A DNA stretch of 64,000 nucleotides, taken from WHTX01 sp038255145 (GTDB lineage Bacteria; Actinomycetota; Acidimicrobiia; Acidimicrobiales; CAIXPF01). Under the pieces are notes generated by a model, which saw nothing but the letters and a program-made list of their open reading frames with translations, had not been told where the DNA came from and made no database searches. Of this stretch, positions 1 through 9,525 are shown in pieces (position 1 is the stretch's first letter; each line of letters opens with the position of its first letter). The stretch covers positions 1 to 64,000 of the forward strand of contig JBBSLP010000013.1 in NCBI GenBank assembly GCA_038255145.1, in the 5' to 3' direction. Both the position numbers and the translations under genes were made by a program.

Positions 1-132
1 ACTTTCGGGGACTTGTCACTCGCTGTAGGTGGTCACGGGGGCAAATGTGTTCGATGCCATGCCCAAGGCGCGGTAGCGTCACCGCGTCGACGCGGGCCTT
101 CACCTCGGTCCCGGCGACGCTCCCCGGGGTGA

Positions 133-714
133 GTGAGAACAATGGGACGTACGGGCCCCGATCCAACTGCGATCCCGCCGCTGGCTGCGACCACCCCTCG
201 GGGCTCCTGGCGCGGTGGGCGTGCCGCTCTGGGCGTGTTCCTGGCGCTGACCATCGTCGCCATGGCCGCGGCGGCCGGCTGCGGGACGGACGGCGGCCCG
301 GACAGGCAGGCCAAGGCCACCGATGCTGCCATCTACGCCCAGGTCGTGGCCCACTTCCTCGACGGCGGCAACCTCGAGAAGCCCCCGCTGGTTTTCGTTC
401 GCCCCGACCCCGGCCAGGTCATCGACCTCGAGGTCCAGGCCGAGGTGGTGCGTCGCCTCGACGACGTGGCCCAGATCCGCTTCGTCGACGACGCCGACGA
501 CGTGGTCCAGGCCGACGAACTCCACAAGCCCGTCCGTGACCAGGCCATGGTGGTCACCGTCAGTGACATCCAACGTACGGGCTCACGGGCCGAGGTCGCC
601 GTCGAGCGTTACGTCGACATCCTCCACGTCCTCGACCGGTGCCTGGCCCTGCGCAGGGTGGAGGGCGAGTGGACGGTCGACGACGACGCCCAGTGCACCG
701 CCGAGCACGCCTGA
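133..714 (+). CDS. Small secreted lipoprotein of unknown function
   Basis: Encodes 193 residues from a GTG at 133; an in-frame ATG at 142 is an alternative start. A basic N-terminus is followed by a hydrophobic stretch (about residues 31-48) ending in an Ala-Ala-Gly-Cys lipobox with Cys50, so export and lipid anchoring are likely. The mature part is acidic, about 140 residues, rich in Asp and Val, and shows no enzyme motif. Its C-terminal layout (a short domain ending in a Cys-containing tail) loosely resembles the small anchored protein at 36196-36945. A stem-loop at 69-86 upstream may belong to a preceding gene outside the window. It converges on the MFS gene and shares a terminator hairpin with it. 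Function is not recognised. Confidence 0.7.
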   Translation: MRTMGRTGPDPTAIPPLAATTPRGSWRGGRAALGVFLALTIVAMAAAAGCGTDGGPDRQAKATDAAIYAQVVAHFLDGGNLEKPPLVFVRPDPGQVIDLEVQAEVVRRLDDVAQIRFVDDADDVVQADELHKPVRDQAMVVTVSDIQRTGSRAEVAVERYVDILHVLDRCLALRRVEGEWTVDDDAQCTAEHA

Positions 715-718
715 GCGC

Positions 719-748
719 ACCTACCTGACCGGCGCGCCGGTGGTAGGT
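719..748. terminator. Bidirectional terminator hairpin
   Basis: Arms 719-725 and 742-748 (ACCTACC / GGTAGGT) enclose the palindrome CCGGCGCGCCGG. It lies exactly between the convergent lipoprotein and MFS genes and touches the MFS stop codon. There is no T-tract, as is common for actinobacterial terminators. Confidence 0.7.
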
Positions 749-2307
749 CAACCCTCCAGCAGGGACGACGCCAGCTCCAGAGCCCGGTCGGCCGCGTCGC
801 GGTCGAGGGGATCGGCACTGCCCAGGGCTCGTTGGCGCAGAGCGGCCAGTTCGCCGGCGCAGGCGGCCCGGGCCGCCTCCCCGGCTGGGCACACCCCGTC
901 GAGGGCGGCGCTCGCCGCCAGGGCCACGGCCGCCCGCAAGGAACCCTCGACCAGCAGCCGGCGGGCCGTGTTCAGCAGCTCGCCGGGCGCGGTGTCGGGG
1001 GTGGGCGGGTGCTCGGGCTCGGGAGCGGGCACGTCACGCAGGGCGCTCTGGTAGAGCAGCAGGCCGACGAAGAACCCTGCGCCCAGCAGGGCGAAGCCCA
1101 CCCGCACCGGGGGTCGGAACAGCACCGGCATGAGGGCGCCCAGCACCCAGGCCAGTTGGAAGCGGGTGTCGAACCCGGCGAAGGCCCGGCCCCGATCGAG
1201 CTCGTGGGTCTCGCGCTGGACCACGGCGTCGAAGGCCTGGCGGCCGATGGCGGCGCCGGCCCCCACCCCGGCCGCTCCCAGGAGGGTGCCCACGCTGTTG
1301 TCGGCGATGGCCCCCACCACGGCCACCACCAGGGGAAGGCCCAGGGACACCTCGACGATGCGCTCCTCGGTCAGGTGGCGCCGGGCCATGGGGGCCAGGG
1401 CGTTGCCCAGGAAGCTGCCCACACCCATGGCCACCAGCACGACACCGAACACCCAGGCCGGTTCGCCGCTGCGCTTGAGGCTCATGCCCAGCAGGAAGAG
1501 CATGAAGCCCACCCCGCAGCGCAGCACGGTGACGGCGCCCGCCCCCAGCACCACCCGGGGGCCGTGCATCTCCCGCCACGCCACCTCGGGTCGGATGGTG
1601 GTGGTGGGCTCGGGCCGGGGCAGGTGGAAGGCGGCGTAGGCGGCCAGGGCGAAGACCACCGCCGCGGGGACGAGGATGGTGACGGCGTCGCCGGTCAGGC
1701 CGAGCAGGGCCGCGGCCGCAGCACCGCCCAGGCCGCCGGCCAGGGCCGACACCCGGGCCAGGCGTGAGTTCGCCCCCACCAGGCCGTGCTCGGGCACCAG
1801 GCGGGGCACCAGGGCGTTGCGGGCCACCGAATAGGTCTTGCCCAGCACGAGGCCGCCGAAGGCCACCGGGAACACGGCGAGCTCGCCCAGGTTGGCCGCC
1901 ATGAGCAGGCACAGCACGGCCCGACCGATGGCCGTGGTGGCGATGACCACCCGGGGTCCGCCGGCCAGGCGGTCCACGGCGGGGCCCAGCAGGGGGGCCA
2001 CGACCACGAAGGGGGCCATGGTCAGCACCAGGTAGAGGAGGATGCGGGGCCGCGCCGCGTCGAAGCTGACGTTGAAGAAGAGCGAGCCGGCCAGGGACAC
2101 GGTGAAGGCGGCGTCGCCCACCGTGGCCAGGGCGTGCACGTAGGCCTGGCGGCGGAACGGGGGGCGACCGAAGACCGACGCCCACAGCCGGCGCGGCCGC
2201 CGGTGCAGGCGCCCGGTGGTCAGGGTGGGCCGCCACCACCTGGCAGAGCGGTGCCCGCCGCTGACAGGTCCCGCCTCGTCAAGGTGGGTGAGGGCTCGGC
2301 GCTGCAT
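748..2307 (-). CDS. MFS-type permease with C-terminal soluble extension
   Basis: 519 residues from the ATG at 2307. A basic N-terminal segment precedes about 10-12 hydrophobic membrane segments (roughly residues 55-425) arranged as in major facilitator permeases. The last ~90 residues are a Pro-rich linker and an Ala-rich helical tail, probably cytoplasmic. No substrate-specific motif is recognisable; the nearest familiar description is a drug-efflux-type or unknown-substrate MFS protein. The start is uncertain because no good ribosome-binding site precedes 2307 (AGGAGA is about 16 nt away). It is divergent from the acyl-CoA carboxylase across a 248-bp intergenic region that should hold both promoters. 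Confidence 0.75.
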   Translation of the reverse strand: MQRRALTHLDEAGPVSGGHRSARWWRPTLTTGRLHRRPRRLWASVFGRPPFRRQAYVHALATVGDAAFTVSLAGSLFFNVSFDAARPRILLYLVLTMAPFVVVAPLLGPAVDRLAGGPRVVIATTAIGRAVLCLLMAANLGELAVFPVAFGGLVLGKTYSVARNALVPRLVPEHGLVGANSRLARVSALAGGLGGAAAAALLGLTGDAVTILVPAAVVFALAAYAAFHLPRPEPTTTIRPEVAWREMHGPRVVLGAGAVTVLRCGVGFMLFLLGMSLKRSGEPAWVFGVVLVAMGVGSFLGNALAPMARRHLTEERIVEVSLGLPLVVAVVGAIADNSVGTLLGAAGVGAGAAIGRQAFDAVVQRETHELDRGRAFAGFDTRFQLAWVLGALMPVLFRPPVRVGFALLGAGFFVGLLLYQSALRDVPAPEPEHPPTPDTAPGELLNTARRLLVEGSLRAAVALAASAALDGVCPAGEAARAACAGELAALRQRALGSADPLDRDAADRALELASSLLEG

Positions 2308-2555
2308 CAGTGGTGGCCGCGGGTCTCCTGGGGCGGTGCGGACTTCACGTTAGCGGGGGTACCCCGGCGCACCCCTGTGCACCCGGTCGCCGCGGCCCGG
2401 GGTTGGTCCGCGCTGACACCCCTGACCAGCCGGGCTCGCTCCCTCGGGGACGGAACGTCCATGATCCGCAGCGGGTGCGGACGCCGGGCCGGTGCGGCCG
2501 CCTCGTCCGTACCCCCGAACGAGCGCGTGCGCACGTGCACGAGAAAGCAGGTCCC

Positions 2556-5500
2556 ATGAGCCCGACGACCCTCCTGGTCGCCAACCGGGGCGAGATCGCC
2601 GTCCGCATCCTGCGGGCCGCCGCCGAGCTCGGCATCCGCACCGTGGCCGTGTACTCCGAGGACGACGCCTCCTCCCTGCACGTGCGCCGGGCCGACGACG
2701 CCCGGGCCCTGGTGGGCCGGGGTGCCTCCGCCTACCTCGACGCCGCCCAGATCGTTGCGGTGGCCCTCGACGCCGGGGCCGATGCCGTGCACCCCGGCTA
2801 CGGCTTCCTCAGCGAGAACGCCGACTTCGCCGCCCGCTGCGAGGCCGCCGGCATCACCTTCGTCGGCCCCACGGCCGAGGTCCTCTCCCTCTTCGGCGAC
2901 AAGGTCGCGGCCCGGGCCCTGGCCGTGCGCACCGGGGTGCCCGTGCTGGCAGGCACGTCCAGCGCTACCAGCGTCGAGGAGGCCGAGACCTTCCTGGCCT
3001 CCCTCGGCGCGGGCTCGTCCATCATGATCAAGGCCCTGGCCGGTGGTGGGGGCCGGGGCATGCGGGCCGTCGAGCGCGTCGAGGACGTGGCCGAGGCCCA
3101 CGAGCGCTGCCGCTCCGAGGCCCAGGCCGCCTTCGGCAACGGCGACGTCTACGTCGAGCGCCGCCTGGCCCGGGCCCGTCACATCGAGGTCCAGGTCCTG
3201 GGCGACGGCACCGGGCACGTCAGCCACCTGGGCGAGCGTGAGTGCAGCCTGCAGCGCCGCCACCAGAAGATCGTCGAGGTGGCCCCGGCCCCCGGCCTGG
3301 CCCCGGGCCTGCGGGCCCGCCTGGTGTCCGACGCCCTGCGCATGGCCGAAGCCGTGCAGTACCGCAGCCTGGGCACCTTCGAGTTCCTCGTCGACGCCGA
3401 CGCCTCGGACCGCGACGACGCCACCTACGCCTTCATCGAGGCCAACGCCCGCCTCCAGGTCGAGCACACCGTGACCGAAGAGGTCACCGGGGTGGACCTG
3501 GTGCAGACCCAGCTGCGGCTGGCCGGGGGGCGCAGCCTGGGCGAGCTCGGCCTGGGCCTGGCCGAGGTGCCCGGGCCCCGGGGCTTCGCCATGCAGGTGC
3601 GCATCAACATGGAGACCATGGCGGCGGATGGCAGCACCCGGCCCACCGGTGGCGTCATCACCGCCTTCGAGGTGCCCACGGGCCCCGGCCTGCGCACCGA
3701 CACCTTCGGCTACGTGGGCTACCGCACCAGCCCGGCCTTCGACTCCCTGCTGGCCAAGCTGATCAGCCACACGAGCAGCCGCGACTACGCCGACGTGGTG
3801 GCCAAGACCTACCGGGCCCTGTGCGAGTTCAAGATCGAGGGCCTGGCCACCAACGTGGGCTTCCTGCAGAGCCTGCTGCAGGACCACGACGTCATCGCCA
3901 ACCGCATCTCCACCCGCTTCGTCGACGAGCACGTGGCCGACCTCGTCGCCGGCCTGGCTGCCGCGGGCACCGAGGCCCACCCCCGGCTGTTCTTCGCCCC
4001 CGAGGCCGAGGCCGAGGCGGCCCGGCGCATGGCCGGTGTCCAGGTCGACCGCAACGACCCCCTGGCCGTGCTCTCCCACGGCCGGTCCACCGGCCCCTCG
4101 GCGGCGGCCGCTTCCCTGGCCCCCACGCCCCGGGCCAGCGGCGCCATCGGACCCGACGGCACCACCGCGGTGGAGGCCCCCATGCAGGGCACCGTCATCA
4201 CCGTGGACGTGGCCGAGGGTGACACCGTGCGCCGGGGTCAGCAGCTGGTGGTCATGGAAGCCATGAAGATGGAGCACGTCATCTCGGCCAAGGCGTCCGG
4301 TGTGGTCCGCCGCATCGACGTCGTGCCCGGGGACACCGTCTACGACGGCCACGGCCTGCTCTTCGTGGAGGAGAGCGAGGGGGACCACGCCGAGGACGCC
4401 ATCGAAGAGGTCGTCGACCTCGACGAGATCCGCCCCGACCTGGCCGAGGTGTTCGCCCGCCACGAGCTGAGCCTGGACCGGGCCCGCCCCCAGGCCGTGG
4501 CCCGGCGCCGCAAGACCGGCCAGCGCACGACCAGGGAGAACGTCGAGGACCTGGTCGACGCCGGGTCCTTCACCGAGTACGCCCCCCTGGTGGTGGCGGC
4601 CCAGCGCAAGCGCCACTCCATGGAGCACCTGGTGGTCAACACCCCCGGTGACGGCATGGTGGCCGGCATCGGCCGGGTCAACGGTGACCTGTTCGACGAC
4701 GAGGCCGCCCGTTGCGCCGTGCTGTCCTACGACTACACCGTGTTCGCCGGCACCCAGGGCCAGCAGAACCACCGCAAGAAGGATCGGCTGTTCGAGCTGG
4801 CCGAGAAGTGGCGCCTGCCCATCGTGTTCTTCTGCGAGGGCGGCGGTGGTCGGCCCGGGGACACCGAGGGCATCGGCGGCGGTCTCGACTGCATGGCCTT
4901 CACCTACTTCGGGCGGTTGTCGGGCCTGGTGCCCCTGGTGGGCATCACCTCGGGGCGCTGCTTCGCCGGCAACGCCGCCCTGCTGGGCTCGTGCGACGTG
5001 GTCATCGCGACGGCGGGCTCCAACATCGGCATGGGCGGTCCGGCCATGGTCGAGGGTGGGAACCTGGGTGTGTTCCGGCCCGAGGAGATCGGCCCGGTGG
5101 AGGTGCAGACGGCCAACGGCGTCATCGACGTGCTCGTCGAGGACGAGGCCGAGGCGGTGGCCGTGGCCAAGAAGTACCTGTCCTACTTCCAGGGGCCGGT
5201 GTCGGAGTGGGAGTGCGCCGACCAGCGCCTCCTGCGCCGGGCCATCCCCGAGAACCGCCTGCGCATCTACGACGTGCGCCAGGTCATCGAGACCATGGCC
5301 GACACCGATTCGGTGCTCGAGCTGCGCCGGGACTTCGGCATCGGCATGGTGACCTGCTTCATGCGGGTCGAGGGCCGGCCCGTGGGCGTCATCGCCAACA
5401 ACCCGGTGCACCTGGGTGGGGCCATCGACAGTGACGGTGCCGACAAGGCGGCCCGGTTCATGCAGCTGTGCGACGCCTACGACATCCCCATCCTCCAGCT

Positions 5501-5981
5501 GTGCGACACCCCGGGGATGATGGTGGGCCCCGAGGTCGAGGCCACCGCCCTGGTGCGCCACTGCTGCCGGTTGTTCGTGACCGGGGCCAGCGTGACCGTG
5601 CCCGTGTTCACCATCGTGCTGCGCAAGGGCTACGGCCTGGGGGCGCAGGCCATGGCTGCGGGGAGCTTCAAGGCCAACATGTTCACCATCGCCTGGCCCA
5701 CGGGCGAGTTCGGGGGCATGGGCCTGGAGGGGGCGGTGAAGCTGGGCTACCGCAAGGAGCTCGAGGCCATCGAGGACCCCGAGGAGCGCAAGTCCGTCTA
5801 CGACGACATGGTCGCCCGCATGTACCGACGGGGCAAGGCCATCATGACGGCCACGGACTTCGAGATCGACGACGTGATCGATCCCATGGAGTCCCGCACC
5901 TGGATCACCTCGGCGCTGCGCTCGGCCCCCTCGCCGGGGACCCGCACCCACAAGAAGCGCCCCTGCATCGACACCTGGTGA
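2556..5981 (+). CDS. Single-chain biotin-dependent acyl-CoA carboxylase (BC-BCCP-CT)
   Basis: 1141 residues carry all functions of an acyl-CoA carboxylase in one chain. Residues 1-460 are biotin carboxylase: VANRGEIA at the start, the ATP-grasp loop GGGGRGM and the metal/ATP segment EANARLQVEH. Residues about 535-605 are the biotin carrier with EAMKMEH, Lys571 being the biotinylation site. From about 620 follows the carboxyltransferase with its acyl-CoA and carboxybiotin halves. Length and order match the single-chain long-chain acyl-CoA carboxylase (LCC) known from mycobacteria rather than the usual AccA3/AccD pair. It should make a 2-carboxyacyl-CoA using ATP and bicarbonate; substrate chain length cannot be read from sequence. 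ATG 2556 is chosen because conserved BC sequence begins there; the frame stays open upstream but is not BC-like. A strong hairpin follows the stop. Confidence 0.93.
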   Translation: MSPTTLLVANRGEIAVRILRAAAELGIRTVAVYSEDDASSLHVRRADDARALVGRGASAYLDAAQIVAVALDAGADAVHPGYGFLSENADFAARCEAAGITFVGPTAEVLSLFGDKVAARALAVRTGVPVLAGTSSATSVEEAETFLASLGAGSSIMIKALAGGGGRGMRAVERVEDVAEAHERCRSEAQAAFGNGDVYVERRLARARHIEVQVLGDGTGHVSHLGERECSLQRRHQKIVEVAPAPGLAPGLRARLVSDALRMAEAVQYRSLGTFEFLVDADASDRDDATYAFIEANARLQVEHTVTEEVTGVDLVQTQLRLAGGRSLGELGLGLAEVPGPRGFAMQVRINMETMAADGSTRPTGGVITAFEVPTGPGLRTDTFGYVGYRTSPAFDSLLAKLISHTSSRDYADVVAKTYRALCEFKIEGLATNVGFLQSLLQDHDVIANRISTRFVDEHVADLVAGLAAAGTEAHPRLFFAPEAEAEAARRMAGVQVDRNDPLAVLSHGRSTGPSAAAASLAPTPRASGAIGPDGTTAVEAPMQGTVITVDVAEGDTVRRGQQLVVMEAMKMEHVISAKASGVVRRIDVVPGDTVYDGHGLLFVEESEGDHAEDAIEEVVDLDEIRPDLAEVFARHELSLDRARPQAVARRRKTGQRTTRENVEDLVDAGSFTEYAPLVVAAQRKRHSMEHLVVNTPGDGMVAGIGRVNGDLFDDEAARCAVLSYDYTVFAGTQGQQNHRKKDRLFELAEKWRLPIVFFCEGGGGRPGDTEGIGGGLDCMAFTYFGRLSGLVPLVGITSGRCFAGNAALLGSCDVVIATAGSNIGMGGPAMVEGGNLGVFRPEEIGPVEVQTANGVIDVLVEDEAEAVAVAKKYLSYFQGPVSEWECADQRLLRRAIPENRLRIYDVRQVIETMADTDSVLELRRDFGIGMVTCFMRVEGRPVGVIANNPVHLGGAIDSDGADKAARFMQLCDAYDIPILQLCDTPGMMVGPEVEATALVRHCCRLFVTGASVTVPVFTIVLRKGYGLGAQAMAAGSFKANMFTIAWPTGEFGGMGLEGAVKLGYRKELEAIEDPEERKSVYDDMVARMYRRGKAIMTATDFEIDDVIDPMESRTWITSALRSAPSPGTRTHKKRPCIDTW

Positions 5982-5997
5982 GTGTGGGTTGGTGAGC

Positions 5998-6040
5998 GGG
6001 TGAGCCCTACCGGCGGCCTGTCCGCCGGGAGGGCTCACCC
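5998..6040. terminator. Strong two-part terminator hairpin
   Basis: The outer stem GGGTGAGCCCT (5998-6008) pairs with AGGGCTCACCC (6030-6040). After a single A/G mismatch the inner stem CCGGCGG/CCGCCGG closes a 5-nt loop. It lies 17 nt after the carboxylase stop and lacks a T-tract. Confidence 0.8.
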
Positions 6041-6045
6041 CGTTC

Positions 6046-6209
6046 CGGTTCCGCATCACACCGAATCCCGGCCCGGGGCCGGGGACGGGAACACGGCCGA
6101 TGCCTGGTCGGCCACGCTCTGGTGCCGTCAGCCACGAGTGGCGAGTGCATGGTCTCGGACCAGCCGGAGACCACGCACCCGCCGACCAATTCGTTGTGAT
6201 GCGGAACCG
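6046..6209. repeat. 164-bp segment bounded by 21-bp imperfect inverted repeats
   Basis: Arms 6046-6066 and 6189-6209 are inverted copies matching at 20 of 21 positions; 15 bp are contiguous (core GGTTCCGCATCACA at 6047-6060 and its complement at 6195-6208). They enclose about 122 bp with no supported ORF. The segment lies in the 3'-3' intergenic region between the carboxylase and the TrhA gene, so promoter control of either is unlikely. A MITE-like insertion or long-range RNA hairpin is possible. No target duplication is visible at the edges. Confidence 0.55.
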
Positions 6210-6251
6210 ATCGAAGGTGTCGGCCCCGCCGCAAGCTGCTGACCAGGGGGT

Positions 6252-6944
6252 TCAGCCCAGGACCAGCGTGGTGACCAGGGCGAACTGGCACAGACCGGCG
6301 GCCAGGGTGAAGCAGTGCCACACCTCGTGGTAGCCGAACACCGTGGGCATGGGGTCGGGTCGCTTCTGGAAGAACAGGGTGGCGCCGGTGCCGTAGAGGC
6401 CCAGGGCGCCCAGCAGCAGGGCCACCTGCAGGCTGCCCAGCGTGGGCAGCATGACGGGCATGCCCACCAGCATGGTCCCGCCCACCAGGGGGTAGAGCCA
6501 CGAACCGCCGGTGCGCGTCTCCGACACCCGGGTGACCTTGACCCCCACACCCACGGCCACGCCTGACCACACCAGGGCCACCAGCAGCCACCCGAGCACA
6601 CCCGGGGTGGTCAGCAGGGTCATGGCCGTGGACGCCCCGCCGATGTGCACGAAGATCATCGAGTGGTCGGCCCGGCGCATCCAGCGCACCGCAGCCGCAC
6701 TGTGCGAGTAGCGGTGGTAGGCGGCGCTGGTGCCGAACATGGCCGTCCACGTCAGGGCGAAGGCCAGCGTGGCCACCCGGGCCGTGGTCGTCGAGGCGTG
6801 GGCCCACAGCTGGGTCCCGGCGGGGATGGAGGCCAGGAAGCACACCTGGTGCAGGCGCCCCCGCAGCCGGGGCCGGTCGACGCCGACGTGGGCGACGGGG
6901 CCGGCGAAGGTGACCGTCAGCGGCGCTGCCATCGTCGTGCCCAT
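6252..6944 (-). CDS. Hemolysin III / TrhA family membrane protein
   Basis: 230 residues with about seven hydrophobic segments. The family's metal-site motifs are in order: SAAYHR near residue 75, RADHSMIF near residue 92, and a C-terminal GYHEVWHCF supplying two more His. These are the conserved Ser/His/Asp positions of the PAQR/hemolysin III superfamily, proposed to be zinc-dependent membrane hydrolases involved in lipid homeostasis. The ATG at 6944 has GGGGGGA a few nt upstream; ATG 6932 is an alternative. It lies downstream of the CaiB-type transferase on the same strand (126 bp gap) and may have its own promoter. Despite the family name, haemolysis is not implied. Confidence 0.88.
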   Translation of the reverse strand: MGTTMAAPLTVTFAGPVAHVGVDRPRLRGRLHQVCFLASIPAGTQLWAHASTTTARVATLAFALTWTAMFGTSAAYHRYSHSAAAVRWMRRADHSMIFVHIGGASTAMTLLTTPGVLGWLLVALVWSGVAVGVGVKVTRVSETRTGGSWLYPLVGGTMLVGMPVMLPTLGSLQVALLLGALGLYGTGATLFFQKRPDPMPTVFGYHEVWHCFTLAAGLCQFALVTTLVLG

Positions 6945-7070
6945 CGTCGTCCCCCCGTCCCGAGCGCCCGGTCAGCGCTGATGAGACGATGGTGAACGCG
7001 ATCTGTCCGCCGGCCATCCGGGGGATCCCCGCCCTGTGGGGGACGCGATGGGGGAGGGGAGCGAAGAGCG

Positions 7071-9461
7071 CTAGAAGAGCACGCCGTCGGCGATGAGCTG
7101 ACCGAACTCCTCGTCGGGCACGCCCAGCTCGCCGCACAGCACCTCCTCGGTGTGCTCGAACCAGACGGGGGCCCGCATGCGGATGGGCAGGCGCTCGCCG
7201 TCCCACAGGATGGGCTCTTCGCGCACCAGCGCGCTCAACCCGTCGCCCAGGTCGACGGGGTGGAACATGGCCGCCGCCCCCTTGTCGGCGAACAGCAGGT
7301 CACGCAGCGTCTCCACCGGGCTGGCGGGCACTCCCACGGCCTGCAGTGCCGCCGTCGCCGCCCACACGTCGCGCGCCGCGGCCCAGGCGGCCAGACGGCG
7401 CGCCAGATCGTCCCCTTCGGGGTCGGCCCCCACCACCGTGGCCAGGGCCCGGCGATCAGCGTCGTCTCGGCAGGACACGGCCACCCAGCGGTCGCCGTCG
7501 ATCTCACCCGAGGACAGGTCGGCGGGACGGTCGTCGAGGCAGGGGTACACACCCTCGGGGCCCCGACGGTCCGGGCGGCCGCCGATGCCCGAGCCGGGGG
7601 CCAGGCCGTTCAACGCCTCCACCAGTTCGACCTCGAGCAGGCGCACGGCGGTCTCGTACTGGGACAGCTCGAGGAACGCCCCCTGGCCCGTGCGGTCCCG
7701 GCGGAGCAGGGCGGCCATGACGAACGCGGCCCCGTAGTAGGGCACGGTGAAGTCGGTGTGCAGGGTGCCGATGCAGCTCGGCACCCGGCCCGGGGCCGCG
7801 CTGCGGGCGGCCAGCCCGCACATGGCCACGATGCCACTGCCGTAGGAGCGCCACCCCTTGTTGGGCCCCGCCGTGCCCATCACCGCCAGGTTGGCCATGA
7901 CCAGGTCGGGTCGGGCCACCCGGAGCACGTCGTAGCCCAGGCCCCAGCGGTCGAGGCGGTCGGGGGTGTAGTTCGAGGTGACGACGTCGGCCGTGGCCGC
8001 CAGACGCCGGGCCAGGTCGACCCCCTCCCTCGTGTTGAGGTTGAGGGTCACCCCCCGCTTGTTGACGTTGCAGTCGTTGTACTGGCCCACCGTGTTCCAG
8101 CTGGGCTCACGGTCCGCCGGCTGCACCCCGGTGTAGCGGATGGGGTCGCCGCGGTGCTCGGACTCGATCTTGATGACGTCGGCCCCCAGGTCCGCCAGCA
8201 GGCGGGTGCCCAGGGGGCCGGCGATGGCCCAGCAGAAGTCGACGATGCGCACGCCGGCCAGGGGCAGGTGGGGGTCGGCGCCCTCGAGGTTCGCCGCCGG
8301 CGGACCGGTGGGGGCAACCGGGGTGCGGGCCGGTCCCTCGAGCCACTCGGCCGCCACCTCGTCGGTGTGGGCGCCGTAGCGGGGGGCGGCCCGGCGGGCC
8401 GGGCGCTGGCCGTCGACGAGGAAGGGACTGGCGCACTGGCGCACGGACCGGCCCAGCTGGGGCACCTCCACGTCGACGTAGGCGCCCCGTGCGTTCAGGT
8501 GGACGTCGGCCGCCACCTCGTCGAGGTCCTGGACGGGCAGGACGAGCAGCCCCCGGGCCTGGCCCTGGGCGATGAGCTCGTCACGGTCGAGCGCGGCGCA
8601 CATGCGGGCGGCGTAGCCCTGGGTGATGGGCCGGTTGGCGTCGATGAAGGACAGGCTCTCCCACTCGGGGCCGGCCAGCCCGTCGTCCCCCAGCACCTCG
8701 GCCACCCAGTCGGCGAAGTGGCGGTAGACGGGGGGGTGCACGGTGAACGACGTCCAGCGCCCGTCCCGGCTGCGGTAGGTGGTGCCCCCACCCAGGGGGT
8801 TGCGGCGGCTGGGGATGGTGCGCTGCCAGTGCCACAGGTTGGCGTTGGCGCTCTGCACCGTGGTCAGGTCCACGGCCTCCTGCACGCTGACCACGATGCG
8901 GCCACCGCGGCCGAAGCGTCGGGCCGCGATCAGCAGGGCCACGGCGGCCTCGGCCATGACCAGGGAGGTCTGCTTCCACGCCAGGTCGCCACCGGGCCAG
9001 GTGGGGGGATCGGCGGGATCTCCGCACAGGGTCAGCAGCCCGCCCGCGGCCACGGCCACCAGGTCGGTGGCCACGGCCCCGGGCTCGTCGCGGCGGAAGA
9101 CGACCTCGACGATGCCGAGAGCGGGCTGGGGGCGGTCCTCGAGCCGGGCCACGACCTGACGCACGGCCCCGGGCACGGCCAGGGGCAGCAGCACGATGTC
9201 GGCCGCCCGGGCCAGGGCCTCGAGGCGGTCGACATCGGCCGAGGTCAGGGCGACCGAGCGCTTGCCCGAGCCGAAGACCAGGTGGGCGAGACCCGCCTCG
9301 ACGTCGCCGTCGTGGTCGGCCAGGAACGGCCCGGTGCGACGCAGCTGGTCGGGCCCGTCGAGCTCGACGCGCACGACGTCGGCCCCCAGTTCGGCCAGCA
9401 GCTCGGCGGCCATGGCCCCAGCCTCGTCGGTCAGGTCGAGGACGCGCGCGTCGAGCAGCAC
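7071..9461 (-). CDS. Double-length CaiB/BaiF (type III) CoA-transferase
   Basis: 796 residues contain two CaiB/BaiF folds in tandem (about 1-370 and 390-796), each starting with a Rossmann-like segment of the form 'lxxLGADVxxVE'. Family III transferases move CoA between carboxylic acids using an Asp that forms the acyl anhydride. In the C-terminal half this Asp is present (Asp570, in HTDF, 20 residues before the RTGQG turn). The equivalent N-terminal position is Lys, so only one site can be catalytic and the N-half is probably structural. The GTG at 9461 is preceded by GGGAGA at suitable distance. It follows the amidohydrolase by 64 bp on the same strand, so co-transcription is likely. Acyl substrate unknown. 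Confidence 0.88.
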   Translation of the reverse strand: MLLDARVLDLTDEAGAMAAELLAELGADVVRVELDGPDQLRRTGPFLADHDGDVEAGLAHLVFGSGKRSVALTSADVDRLEALARAADIVLLPLAVPGAVRQVVARLEDRPQPALGIVEVVFRRDEPGAVATDLVAVAAGGLLTLCGDPADPPTWPGGDLAWKQTSLVMAEAAVALLIAARRFGRGGRIVVSVQEAVDLTTVQSANANLWHWQRTIPSRRNPLGGGTTYRSRDGRWTSFTVHPPVYRHFADWVAEVLGDDGLAGPEWESLSFIDANRPITQGYAARMCAALDRDELIAQGQARGLLVLPVQDLDEVAADVHLNARGAYVDVEVPQLGRSVRQCASPFLVDGQRPARRAAPRYGAHTDEVAAEWLEGPARTPVAPTGPPAANLEGADPHLPLAGVRIVDFCWAIAGPLGTRLLADLGADVIKIESEHRGDPIRYTGVQPADREPSWNTVGQYNDCNVNKRGVTLNLNTREGVDLARRLAATADVVTSNYTPDRLDRWGLGYDVLRVARPDLVMANLAVMGTAGPNKGWRSYGSGIVAMCGLAARSAAPGRVPSCIGTLHTDFTVPYYGAAFVMAALLRRDRTGQGAFLELSQYETAVRLLEVELVEALNGLAPGSGIGGRPDRRGPEGVYPCLDDRPADLSSGEIDGDRWVAVSCRDDADRRALATVVGADPEGDDLARRLAAWAAARDVWAATAALQAVGVPASPVETLRDLLFADKGAAAMFHPVDLGDGLSALVREEPILWDGERLPIRMRAPVWFEHTEEVLCGELGVPDEEFGQLIADGVLF

Positions 9462-9525
9462 TGCTGGTCTCCCATGGGTCGTCGGGCGCCCCCGGGGGAG
9501 GGCACGGGGTGCTAGCGCCGCTTGA

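Noticed and set aside
2307..6059. A 1250-codon open frame on the minus strand across the carboxylase gene
   Set aside because: It is antisense to a protein with intact biotin carboxylase, BCCP and carboxyltransferase motifs. High GC and third-position bias produce such long mirror frames, and it has no family motifs.
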